A DNA stretch of 64,000 nt from the NCBI GenBank assembly GCA_034670405.1, contig JAXDDX010000011.1, forward strand, positions 7,749,001 to 7,813,000, in the 5' to 3' direction. The stretch's first letter is position 1, and each line of letters opens with the position of its first letter. This DNA comes from Hoplostethus atlanticus. Its lineage: Eukaryota; Chordata; Actinopteri; Trachichthyiformes; Trachichthyidae. A program made the position numbers and the translations under genes. A model generated the notes under the pieces. That model saw nothing but the letters and a program-made list of their open reading frames with translations, did not search any database and was not told the DNA's origin. This document shows, in pieces, positions 11,943 through 22,800 of this stretch.

Positions 11943-12190
11943 TGTAATAATAATAAGAATAAGAATAATCTTTATTTATACAGCACTTTTCAAAACAAGG
12001 TTACAAAGTGCTTCACAGCCAAGAAAAAAAGATCAATAGGATAAATAAGACAGAAAGAACAATAAGGTATAAAACAGTAAAAGCAGAACGAATAAAACAA
12101 AAGGAATAAATAAATATCAGACGAGGCAATAAGGATAAAAGAAGTAAAAGCCAATTATCACAGAAAGGCCTTATGATAAAAGTACGTTTT
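11943..12190 (-). mobile_element. 3' end of a LINE/SINE-type retroposon, antisense
   Basis: Starts with (AAT)n-like repeats, then CTTTATTTATACAGCACTTT and TACAAAGTGCTTCACAG. Read on the minus strand this is the conserved 3' end (AAGCACTTTGTAA...GTATAAATAAAG plus a short tandem tail) used by L2/Rex-type fish LINEs and dependent SINEs. The body beyond about 12190 was not classified. Confidence 0.55.
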
Positions 12191-12957
12191 AAGAAGTGAT
12201 TTAAAAGATGAAACTGACTCTGCCAGCCTGAGCACCTCAGTTTGCGAGAATCCAAGGGTGTGTTAATGAGAGTTTCGAAATAAAAGATTCCGACCGCTGC
12301 GATGTCGTTTGATCCGACGTGCACGACGAGGGTTCATGCGGCAACTGGGAGTGTAGAGTTAATATCCAAATCCCGGGGTAACAGAAGCTTGCATTTGGTG
12401 ATGATGCAACCAAATGCAATCGAACAATGCAAGCAACTTAATACAGCTACATACTGATTGTCCTATTGGACAATCCAGTAGGGTTGTTAGAGCTCCATTG
12501 AATGAATGAGACTACATGAAATAATGGTGGTGGTGATGAAATCCTGTGAGTTTTTATGTCCTGTGCATTTATTATTCTGTGTTTTGTGTGTGAAGCGGCC
12601 ATCTCAGATTCCTTTTTTGTCGGAGTGTGGAATTTGCAAAAACATTTTAATTGAATTCTATTGCATTTTGGCTTCCTAAGAGCCCAGGGTGCACACTGAT
12701 TTCTGATGCACTATTTCATTTGTTTGATGTAACCTCTGTGCCTTGCTTAGAAAATAGGCTCTTGATCTTTACTTTACTAGCTGTCCTGTAGAAGTTTGAT
12801 TTAGCGCCTTTTTAAAATACTAGTGTATAAAAGACTAGTGTTAAATAATGAAAATGTCTATTTCTTCTATTGGCTAGATAATTGAGTATAGAGTGTTGAG
12901 TTGTGTTGTGCAGAGTGTGCTGATGTGCACGCCATGTGCCAAGCCATGGTTTAAACC
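12191..12957. other. No gene seen; possibly diverged retroposon body at its left
   Basis: The first 240 bases may continue the retroposon at 11943-12190. The rest shows no recognised feature. Confidence 0.4.
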
Positions 12958-13160
12958 AGGGATGAACAACCATGCACCATGGAGGGCCGAGAGTCTGCAG
13001 GGTTTCATTCCAACCAAACACTGATTCGCTGATAAACACACCTTCAACCAGAGAGCAAGAAATAAATCAGTGACATCACCTGATGTAGTGATTGATCGGC
13101 ATGAAAACCTGTAGACTCCTGGCCCTCCATGGCACATGGTTGTCTATTCCTGGTTTTAAA
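12958..13160. mobile_element. Palindromic MITE, family shared with 34408-34592
   Basis: CATGCACCATGGAGGGCC...GTCTGCAGG on the left is inverted on the right as CCTGTAGACTC...GGCCCTCCATGG. The interior carries CCAACCAAACACTGATT and ATCAGTGACATCACC. The same layout recurs at 34408-34592, so this is a dispersed fold-back element family without coding capacity. Confidence 0.7.
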
Positions 13161-13387
13161 TCCTGGCGATGTAATGCTGCAACATCTCTCCCACCTACCT
13201 GTCTATCTTCACTGTATTGGTTTAGGAAAAAACAATCAAATACTGACAAAGAAATGTTCTTTTAAGTGTCACTTAGGGAATTAAATTAAGTTGTTTTTTC
13301 TGCTGAGTCAAAAGTAAAAAAGTGGACGGTTGGAAAAAAAGATAAGCCCTCCTTATGATTTAAATTGGAAATAAGTAGTGATTAATG

Positions 13388-13418
<31 letters not shown>
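13388..13418. repeat. (TGTC)n microsatellite
   Basis: Seven tandem TGTC units ending in a short CT run. Confidence 0.9.
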
Positions 13419-13419
<1 letters not shown>

Positions 13420-13421
<2 letters not shown>

Positions 13422-15407
13422 ACCATTTCTCTTACAGTTTTATTACACTTGGCATTGTTCTCAGCTCAGTGACCTTTTCTTTGAGCGGTCTGTTTTTCCT
13501 TTCGACGGCAGGACCAAACGCAGGCAAACACATATATGCCCCCCCACACACACATGCATGCAGATACAATGAAAACTAACTACATAATGCAAAAGAGGTG
13601 CACATGATTTCAGTTATATGCTGCATTGCTCTGCAATCCATTATCGCTTAAAGCTACGTTAGAACTTCTACTTAGAGAAGAAAATCTGAGGGCTGAGAAA
13701 CTTCCTAAACAGGGTGTTTCATGTTAAGGACATGCTGACAGTATTCCACTTGTTTCAAACCGCCACTGCCTTTTTTATATTAATGTCAATGGGGAGAGGA
13801 TGGAAAGCAGCCATTGTGGAAAAAGTGCATGGCTTCTTTCTAGGAACTTTTTAGAGCAGTGCACATGATATAGGCCGACCAGTCACAACGAAGAGGAGGC
13901 GGGATTCATGCTACATCGGCAGTTAAGAGTTAAGACAGTAAGAGCTGTACTTAAGCACTGTTTGCTGTTGGGGTTTCCCCCAGAATTTTATTCTTGTCAG
14001 GGGTGAAAAACAACAAGCTCTGAAGCAGCATTTAGTCCATCAAGGAACACCAAAACTCTCCATTGAAACCCAGCAGCTCCTTAAGGCGGAGTGAGGCAGG
14101 TTTCATTGCAGGTTTTACAGACGGACACCCTGAAGCTGTTGAGGAATGGAAACAAAGTGCACATCACATGGCCATCTTCTTATATCAGTACAAAATGGTT
14201 GAGGCAATGCATTTTTCTTTTATTAAAAAAAGCAGACTAGTGTGAACACAGCACTCTAAGGTGAAACAAAATTAACCAAAAGAATGAAATAATTCAGCTA
14301 CTCTAGGAGAAAACCAGACAAAGCTTTAAAGCTGCACTATCAGCCTAAATCAAGGACGTGGGGCGGCATCCCCCAGATAGATCCACCCTATTTGCTCAAT
14401 TTAATTGCTGGTGTCAGGTGTGGTCCCTGGCAGGAAATCTCCTCCACTCACAGGAAGTGATGAAGTGAGAGTGAAATCCAAAGTACTGACGTCACATTAC
14501 ATGTTTTTTCTGCTATTAAGGCTGCCAATGCGTGATGTTGCCTGGTACACCGTTAATGTCAAAAAACAAAACGTTCCTGCCAAAACAAGTCACTCCAGAG
14601 ACAAAAAGCTTCTCCAGCAGGCGCCTCTGAAAGCTGATAAGACTCCAGGTTCTCGCTTGAGGAAACTTCTGGCAGGGACAGGCGCTGGCTGTCACGGGAA
14701 CTAAACATGTGACCTTCCAGTCGTGGAAGGATCTCCCCAAAAACACCGCCATGACTTCCTGATCCTTTGCTCTGTAAACCTGGAGATGACAGAGCACTCA
14801 CCAATCACCGTGGCGATAAGCCTGTAGAAATAATGGACTGATAAGGCAGCTCGGAGTCACAAGACTGCTCTCTTCATCTTTCATTTTGCTCCCGTCTTAT
14901 CTTCCTCTGTCTCTGTTTCTACCGTCTAAAACTAAAGATGTGCTGACACAGAAAATACTTCATTGCAGCTATCGTGCCATGAATGCAGAATGCGCATGGA
15001 AAAAAATGTGACGCCGTGATCCCTCTGGTGATGAAATATGAATGTATCAGAGTGCGCGGGAGACGCGGGGCAGACGGGAGGAGGCCGAGGCGACGCCAGA
15101 GCTGAAAAAACCTCTAAATAGTCAAGTGTGAATTCAAATGAAGGGTAGAAGCCGTGTTCGAGTACAAATCAGAAAACTGGCACTCGCGTCACATGTACGT
15201 GTGTTTGCATGTGAAAAAGGTGCCTCCCATTCAGTTACCCACTCAGCTTTTGGATGGCCAGCGTTTCATTTAGTAAAGGCTTGTTTGAAAAGCTTGGTTT
15301 GATTGCTTTCTACAACGGCCTCATCTAAAAGTCCTAAATAACCAAATACCTCTGTGACGGCATTGAGCTGTTCCAAACGATTAACCCTTAACTACGTCTC
15401 TACACAT

Positions 15408-15410
<3 letters not shown>
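13420..15410. other. No gene seen
   Basis: No convincing exon or element. Overlapping open frames at about 14405-14804 lie on both strands and match no recalled protein. Confidence 0.45.

Positions 15411-15417
<7 letters not shown>

Positions 15418-15464
<47 letters not shown>
15418..15464. repeat. (CA)n microsatellite
   Basis: Perfect CA run of about 23 units. Confidence 0.95.
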
Positions 15465-15465
<1 letters not shown>

Positions 15466-15644
15466 CCCTATGCATTTAATGGCATCAGCCTTGTGGTTAT
15501 GAGTGAGTGGCCGGGGGAGACGTGGTCTTGAAATGAAATCAAGATTAGAAGCAACAGTTGATTCCTCCAGGATCCTGTCTGTAACCAAACAACTCTCTGT
15601 CTGGGTCCTTCCCTTCTTTTTCTAACTCTCTATATTTCTCAATT

Positions 15645-15668
15645 TATCTCTCTCTCTCTCTCTCTCTC
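15645..15668. repeat. (TC)n microsatellite
   Basis: TC run of about 11 units in a pyrimidine-rich stretch. Confidence 0.85.
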
Positions 15669-16176
15669 CTTCCAACCTCTCTGTCTTTGTCTCTCTCCCC
15701 TCTAATAATACCGAGTTGACGTTTACAAGGAGGCCCCAGCAGGGCTCTGCTGATGGTAACAGACATTAAATCTGATACACCTCCAAAGGCTCTCTCACAC
15801 ACTGGTCTCTAGATTGGATGGGCCATGAGGCGACTGTGGCATCATGCCAGGGGATTTTCCAGATCAACCAGGAAAAAAGAATTGCAATGGTGTAAGGTTG
15901 GAATTTATTACGGCACAGCGCAGCAGACCGAGCGATATGAAATAACAACAGCTAATACCAATTTCCATAACTCACACATCCAAATTTCCACATTACAGTT
16001 TCACATTTTTGTGCCAATCCCCAGACGACTATGGCAATTGAAAGAAATGTTGTTTGTGCTTCCATATCTAGTCTGTTGACTACTCTGAGGTCACAGTTGG
16101 AAATGGGGTTGACCAATCACATCACCTCTTTTCCTTCCCATTAAAAGCAGACAGTGATCTGACAATTTGGTGGAAG

Positions 16177-16290
16177 ATGGAAGAGAACAGTCTGGATCGG
16201 TTCCGCCACAAAACCTTCTCCCAAGAGGAAACTGATGTCCTTGTGCAGGAGCTGCAGAATCACCACGAGCCAAATGTACAGCCTAGTTAA
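16177..16290 (+). pseudogene. Myb/SANT-like DNA-binding domain fragment
   Basis: A 37-codon frame starting with ATG encodes FRHKTFSQEETDVLVQELQ and ends in TAA. The pattern (K.FS.EE.DVLV.E.Q.HH) matches the first helix of the Myb/SANT-like domains found in fish NAIF1-like proteins and in the accessory protein of Harbinger elements. Only about one third of such a domain is present. The probable origin is a Harbinger-type transposon or retrocopy. GC-rich words near 16690-16750 (ATAGAGCCC) may mark the other side of the same relic. Confidence 0.45.
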
Positions 16291-17090
16291 CCAATCAGTA
16301 CGAATTTGATGGAAGAAATAACTTTTATGGAGATATTAAAATTCTCCTCAGTGTTACCATACCAACAGTTCCATGTTGGATGACAATCATTCACACCACA
16401 ACCACATGTATACATGTTGTATCTTATTTTTACCTGCAGTAAAGTCAAATTTGCCAACGTATGATCCACAAAATGGGTTGGTATGCTTTTGAATAGGATC
16501 TGTATATACATGCACCACTTGGTAAAGCCACAAAAATAGCATCCTTGACACCAAAATTGCACTGCGTTGCTTTATTGTTACTGACATGCCCCCTGCTGGG
16601 CCTCTCCTCCTACTTAGGTGCAGTAAAGTTCACGGTGAGTCACCAATATACCAAACGAGCATAGGTGAGAAACTGTGTGCGCCTGGATAAATTGCCACTT
16701 CGCTGGCGCAAAAACCCCACCATCTGCTCTGCGCCGTCAAGAAAATAGAGCCCTGAAAGTTAGACAAAAGGACTTGTGACTGGGAGGTTGCCAGTTCTGG
16801 GTGGGGGTGACTGAACGAGTACTTTTCCTCCATCCCAGCTCGCCACTGACTACATCCATACGACACGCCCACAGCAAATGGTATACACTCCAACATCATT
16901 GAAAATTTCAGGCAAACACATGAACACAGTGGATCACAGGTAATGTAGAATGTATGCTATTCATTTATTGTTATTGTAATGTGGGAAAAGTTAGCATATT
17001 GCAGTAGCATACATAAGACTGTGGGCAGCTCCCAGCTGCTTGCATGTAACCTTGCAAGACCCTGGAACTACTCCCCCAGGGCTACTGCTG
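16291..17090. other. No gene seen
   Basis: Possible decayed MITE ending near 16755. Otherwise no feature was recognised. Confidence 0.4.
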
Positions 17091-17091
17091 T

Positions 17092-17093
<2 letters not shown>

Positions 17094-17139
<46 letters not shown>
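17094..17139. repeat. (CA)n microsatellite
   Basis: Perfect CA run of about 22 units. Confidence 0.95.
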
Positions 17140-17142
<3 letters not shown>

Positions 17143-17304
17143 ACAGGGGCAATGGCAATGACGATGGACTAAAACGGTGTACAGTGGAATGTGTTTTTGT
17201 CAGAATGAGGCTTTGCCTTCCTATGGCATGAGAGCATGAGAACCATGCAGAGAGCCAGCATGTTAAAGCCACCGTCATGCTTCTTTTTGTTCACTGGCAC
17301 ACTG

Positions 17305-17307
<3 letters not shown>

Positions 17308-17339
<32 letters not shown>
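17308..17339. repeat. (CA)n microsatellite
   Basis: CA run of about 15 units. Confidence 0.94.
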
Positions 17340-17341
<2 letters not shown>

Positions 17342-17741
17342 AAAGGTCATACTTATTTCCAAAACACTGAACACTGTCGCTTTCATAACCTCATATGCAA
17401 ATCAACTTAAAACCTCTCACACGGGTGCACCACTCTGCAGTACCACCAGGACGCAGAGTTCAACTGACTAGATGTACTTGTAAAGCCTGCTTTCAGGGTC
17501 AAGGTTTGACAACAACTCCATAGATTGAAGTTGCATTGAGCAGTTACGGAGTCCTGTGCTACTTCTGGCATTAAAAGAGGCTGTTAATGCAAACCTTTCA
17601 ACAGATATTGCAGTTAAAGTTCTGTTTTTGTTCTGAAAATGTAAGAAAGTCTACGATACATAAAACAGTCACTCTCAATTTGACTCGACCAACAGGCCCA
17701 TTACTGGAGCATGGGCTTGTTTCAAATTATTGTTTATTGTC

Positions 17742-17743
<2 letters not shown>

Positions 17744-17775
<32 letters not shown>
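17744..17775. repeat. (TG)n microsatellite
   Basis: TG run of about 15 units. Confidence 0.94.
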
Positions 17776-17777
<2 letters not shown>

Positions 17778-17897
17778 CTCAATGCTAAACCAGAGGAGAC
17801 AGTTGCTCGGATTGAAAGGGGAGTAAGGTTACAGGCCAGATCTCCGAGTGTTACCTAAGACTGACTAAGTGCTTTTATACAGCAGTTGCAGTAGTGC

Positions 17898-17906
<9 letters not shown>

Positions 17907-17948
<42 letters not shown>
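17907..17948. repeat. (TG)n microsatellite
   Basis: TG run of about 21 units, the second within 200 bp. Confidence 0.95.
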
Positions 17949-17950
<2 letters not shown>

Positions 17951-18843
17951 CCACAGTGTTCTTCATTTCTTGTTAACCTTGAGGGATGGCTGATGTCATC
18001 AGCTTCACAGAGTCCTGGGAACAAAAGATGAACAATATGCCCTCCTTCTCTCTCACATACTGTATTTCCACTCTAGTTTTGTCCCATTTCTTTGAGTGAA
18101 GCCAGATGGACCGGTGACCAAGGAAAGACGTCTGCAAGAGCTGAAAGCTGACCTGAGCACAGCACCGGTATGATTGTTTCCACTTCATATCACAGCTTAC
18201 GCATGCATACAGGCTAAACTGTCTTTTCGGTGTGGCGTAAACGTTGCTTGAGCTAATACACAGATGCTCACATCTCAGATACACTCGAAGACTAGCCGAT
18301 TAGATGTCAGATGTCAGATACCTGTCATTTTTTTATTTGCCGTGAGATTTAGAGTGACAGATTCAGGCAGGATCTGGACAATGATCCATGTAAAATGACC
18401 CAATCCATGGAGAAACTTCCTCCAGGAAGACGCCAGATACTGATCAGTGGCTCTAGGAGACATTTACTCCGAGTCATCACTGATAAAGGAGGAGCCACAA
18501 GTTACTGAAGAGTTTCACATATTTTTGCACACAGGGATATCTGTGCATGTTTGTGCACAACTGCTTCAGCACACAGTATGTTGTAAGTATGTATGTAAGT
18601 CATCAGAAAGATATTTAGGTCCTGATTTATTAAAATGATGTAGGTAGCAGCGATGGACGACTACCGACATCGTCTCAACTTTCATTTTGGCGCTATATCT
18701 ACACAGGTTTTTTTAAATAGTATGTGCAGGCTGTTCTATTCTATCTATTCAACGTCAAAATGTTTGCAGGGCTCTATTATTTATATTTTTCTTTGCTTAT
18801 TCCTATTTACTGCTGCAATGACCCAACATCTCTACAGGGATCA
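17949..18843. other. No gene seen; inferred scara5 intron 3
   Basis: This stretch lies directly downstream of the scara5 transmembrane exon in transcription direction. No further minus-strand exon with scavenger-receptor coiled-coil, collagen or SRCR motifs was found. Confidence 0.5.

Positions 18844-18885
<42 letters not shown>
18844..18885. repeat. (CA)n microsatellite abutting a splice donor
   Basis: CA run of about 21 units. On the minus strand it is a (TG)n tract that begins within ten bases of the 5' splice site of the scara5 exon ending at 18893. Confidence 0.95.
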
Positions 18886-18887
<2 letters not shown>

Positions 18888-18892
18888 CCTAC

Positions 18893-19021
18893 CTGCCAGG
18901 CAGAGTCCAAAGATGCTGAGGAGAACCAGGATGTAGAGGGAGACGATGGCGTACTTGATGGCTGACAGGGAGTTCAGGTGACTGCAACACTGATCCTGCT
19001 TCCTGCGACGCTTACCAGAAC
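18893..19021 (-). CDS. scara5: scara5 coding exon with the transmembrane segment
   Basis: The 129-nt exon is bounded on the minus strand by a GCGGTCAG acceptor and a G|GTAGGG donor. Translated in the phase set by the upstream exon it reads GSGKRRRKQDQCCSHLNSLS and then AIKYAIVSLYILVLLSIFG. The first half is a basic, cysteine-bearing cytoplasmic tail and the second a single membrane span at about residues 60-80. This parallels human SCARA5, which from memory has HKRRASICCTQLGSLSALK before its span. SCARA5 is a type II membrane scavenger receptor reported to bind ferritin; its coiled-coil, collagen-like and SRCR domains should be encoded further left. The joined first 80 residues are collinear with the human protein, so the assignment is strong even though the rest of the gene is out of view. 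Confidence 0.82.
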
Positions 19022-19320
19022 CTGACCGCGGCAAAAAAACATTGTTATTAAGAGTGGAGAGAGTACTAAAAAGTACCAAAAATGTTACTTGATGTTCTGT
19101 GTTAGCTTTAATGTAACTACTTTACGCACATTGTCCTGAAAACTGATCCCCTCTGAATAGGGCTATAGTACGGTGGCCCTGAAAGCTCAACGCACTGCAA
19201 TTTAAGAAAACACATGCAAGTAGACAAAACACAAGCAAATTAAGAAAACATCTTCATCAATTTGACAGCACACACAACAAATTACAGACAACACAACACA
19301 TTAAGACAACACAACACATT

Positions 19321-19513
19321 ACAGAAACGCGCTGCAATTACGCCAAACGACAACGGAAGTGTTTCCAGAGGACACTTAAAAGTGATGAACACGTCTGGAC
19401 AGTGAAGTTGGAAAATGAGCTAAAATGTAAGTGTTTTTTGGTTTATTTTAACAATGTGATCGCATGATTCAGATATTATTGCAGACATCTGCTAGTGATG
19501 TTACGCTTGATAC
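19321..19513 (+). repeat. Inner inverted-repeat arm, left
   Basis: About 193 bp that match 19652-19845 in inverted orientation with only a handful of differences. It begins near ACAGAAACGCGCTGCAATTA and ends near TTACGCTTGATACC. The 138-bp spacer 19514-19651 between the arms contains GCATGTCGAGAACG and ATGACGTTTGAAGCCTC and no coding sequence. Confidence 0.9.
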
Positions 19514-19651
19514 CGAAGCCTCGAAGTGCATGTCGAGAACGTATTGAGGCTTGTATCATTTTAACATCATTACGTCATCGATGACGTTTGAAGCCTCATC
19601 CATGGAGTGCTTCAGGAATGGATTCGGGGTTGGCGTACAGTTTTGAATTAC

Positions 19652-19845
19652 GGTATCAAGCGTAACATCACTAGCAGATATCTGCAATAATATCTGAATC
19701 ATGCGATCACATTGTTAAAATAAACCAAAAACACTTACATTTTAGCTCATTTTCCAACTCCACTGTCCAGACGTGTTCATCACTTTTAAGTGTCCTCTGG
19801 AAACACTTCCGTTGTCGTTTGGCGTAATTGCAGCGCGTTTCTGTA
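19652..19845 (-). repeat. Inner inverted-repeat arm, right
   Basis: Reverse complement partner of 19321-19513. Its distal end (TTCCGTTGTCGTTTGG...GCGCGTTTCTG) recurs at 21071, 22331 and 23497 as the start of each higher-order unit of the adjoining array. Confidence 0.9.
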
Positions 19846-22800
19846 ATGTGTTGTGTTGTCTGTAATGTGTTGTGTTGTCTTAATGTGTTGTGTTGTCTGT
19901 AATGTGTTGTGTTGTCTATAATGTGTTGTGTTGTCTTATGTGTTGTGTTGTCTGTAATGTGTTGTGTTGTCTTAATGTGTTGTGTTGTCTGTAATGTTGT
20001 GTTGTCTGTAATGTTGTGTTGTCTGTAATGTGTTGTGTTGTCTGTAATGTGTTGTGTTGTCTTAATGTGTTGTGTTGTCTGTAATGTGTTGTGTTGTCTG
20101 TAATGTGTTGTGTTGTCTTTAATGTATTGTGTTGTCTGTAATGTGTTGTCTTAATGTGTTGTTGTCTGTAATGTGTTGTCTTAATGTGTTGTGTTGTCTG
20201 TAATGTGTTGTGTTGTCTTAATGTGTTGTGTTGTCTGTAATGTGTTGTGTCGTCTTAATGTGTTGTGTTGTCTGTAATGTGTTGTGTTGTCTGTAATGTG
20301 TTGTGTCGTCTTAATGTGTTGTGTTGTCTGTAATGTGTTGTGTTGTCTGTAATGTGTTGTCTTTAATGTGTTGTGTCGTCTTAATGTGTTGTGTTGTCTG
20401 TAATGTGTTGTGTTGTCTGTAATGTGTTGTCTTAATGTGTTGTGTTGTCTTAATGTGTTGTCTTAATGTGTTGTGTTGTCTGTAATGTGTTGTGTTGTCT
20501 TAATGTGTTGTCTTAATGTGTTGTGTTGTCTTAATGTGTTGTGTTGTCTTTAATGTATTGTGTTGTCTTTAATGTAATGTGTTGTCTGTAATGTGTTGTC
20601 TGTAATGTGTTGTCTGTAATGTGTTGTCTTAATGTGTTGTGTTGTCTGTAATGGTTTGTGTCGTCTTAATGTGTTGTGTTGTCTGTAATGTGTTGTGTTG
20701 TCTTAATGTGTTGTGTTGTCTTTAATGTGTTGTGTTGTCTGTAATGTGTTGTGTTGTCTTTAATGTATTGTGTTGTCTGTAATGTGTTGTCTTAATGTGT
20801 TGTGTTGTCTGTAATGTTTTGTGTTGTCTTAATGTGTTGTCTGTAATGTGTTGTGTTGCCTTAATGTGTTGTGTTGTCTTTAATGTGTTGTGTTGTCTGT
20901 AATGTGTTGTGTTGTCTTTAATGTATTGTGTTGTCTGTAATGTGTTGTCTTAATGTGTTGTGTTGTCTGTAATGTGTTGTGTTGTCTTAATGTGTTGTGT
21001 TAATGTCTTGTGTTGTCTGTAATGTGTTGTGTGTGTGTTATGAAATTGATGAAGATGTTTTCTTGTTTTCTTGGAAACACTTCCGTTGTCGTTTGGCGTA
21101 ATTGCAGCGCGTTTCTGTAATGTGTTGTGTTGTCTGTAATGTGTTGTGTTGTCTTAATGTGTTGTGTTGTCTGTAATGTGTTGTGTTGTCTATAATGTGT
21201 TGTGTTGTCTTATGTGTTGTGTTGTCTGTAATGTGTTGTGTTGTCTTAATGTGTTGTGTTGTCTGTAATGTTGTGTTGTCTTAATGTGTTGTGTTGTCTG
21301 TAATGTGTTGTGTTGTCTTTAATGTATTGTGTTGTCTGTAATGTGTTGTCTTAATGTGTTGTTGTCTGTAATGTGTTGTCTTAATGTGTTGTGTTGTCTG
21401 TAATGTGTTGTGTTGTCTTAATGTGTTGTGTTGTCTGTAATGTGTTGTGTCGTCTTAATGTGTTGTGTTGTCTGTAATGTGTTGTGTTGTCTGTAATGTG
21501 TTGTGTCGTCTTAATGTGTTGTGTTGTCTGTAATGTGTTGTGTTGTCTGTAATGTGTTGTCTTTAATGTGTTGTGTCGTCTTAATGTGTTGTGTTGTCTG
21601 TAATGTGTTGTGTTGTCTGTAATGTGTTGTCTTAATGTGTTGTGTTGTCTTAATGTGTTGTCTTAATGTGTTGTGTTGTCTGTAATGTGTTGTGTTGTCT
21701 TAATGTGTTGTCTTAATGTGTTGTGTTGTCTTAATGTGTTGTGTTGTCTTTAATGTATTGTGTTGTCTTTAATGTAATGTGTTGTCTGTAATGTGTTGTC
21801 TGTAATGTGTTGTCTTAATGTGTTGTGTTGTCTGTAATGGTTTGTGTCGTCTTAATGTGTTGTGTTGTCTGTAATGTGTTGTGTTGTCTTAATGTGTTGT
21901 GTTGTCTTTAATGTGTTGTGTTGTCTGTAATGTGTTGTGTTGTCTTTAATGTATTGTGTTGTCTGTAATGTGTTGTCTTAATGTGTTGTGTTGTCTGTAA
22001 TGTTTTGTGTTGTCTTAATGTGTTGTCTGTAATGTGTTGTGTTGTCTTAATGTGTTGTGTTGTCTGTAATGGTTTGTGTCGTCTTAATGTGTTGTGTTGT
22101 CTGTAATGTGTTGTGTTGCCTTAATGTGTTGTGTTGTCTTTAATGTGTTGTGTTGTCTGTAATGTGTTGTGTTGTCTTTAATGTATTGTGTTGTCTGTAA
22201 TGTGTTGTCTTAATGTGTTGTGTTGTCTGTAATGTGTTGTGTTGTCTTAATGTGTTGTGTTAATGTCTTGTGTTGTCTGTAATGTGTTGTGTGTGTGTTA
22301 TGAAATTGATGAAGATGTTTTCTTGTTTTCTTGGAAACACTTCCGTTGTCGTTTGGCGTAATTGCAGCGCGTTTCTGTAATGTGTTGTGTTGTCTGTAAT
22401 GTGTTGTGTTGTCTTAATGTGTTGTGTTGTCTGTAATGTGTTGTGTTGTCTATAATGTGTTGTGTTGTCTTATGTGTTGTGTTGTCTGTAATGTGTTGTG
22501 TTGTCTTAATGTGTTGTGTTGTCTGTAATGTTGTGTTGTCTGTAATGTTGTGTTGTCTGTAATGTTGTGTTGTCTGTAATGTGTTGTGTTGTCTGTAATG
22601 TGTTGTGTTGTCTTAATGTGTTGTGTTGTCTGTAATGTGTTGTGTTGTCTGTAATGTGTTGTGTTGTCTTTAATGTATTGTGTTGTCTGTAATGTGTTGT
22701 CTTAATGTGTTGTTGTCTGTAATGTGTTGTCTTAATGTGTTGTGTTGTCTGTAATGTGTTGTGTTGTCTTAATGTGTTGTGTTGTCTGTAATGTGATTAT

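Noticed and set aside
14516-14804. Overlapping minus-strand frames of 81-93 residues as scara5 exon 4
   Set aside because: No coiled-coil heptads, collagen Gly-X-Y or SRCR cysteines are present.
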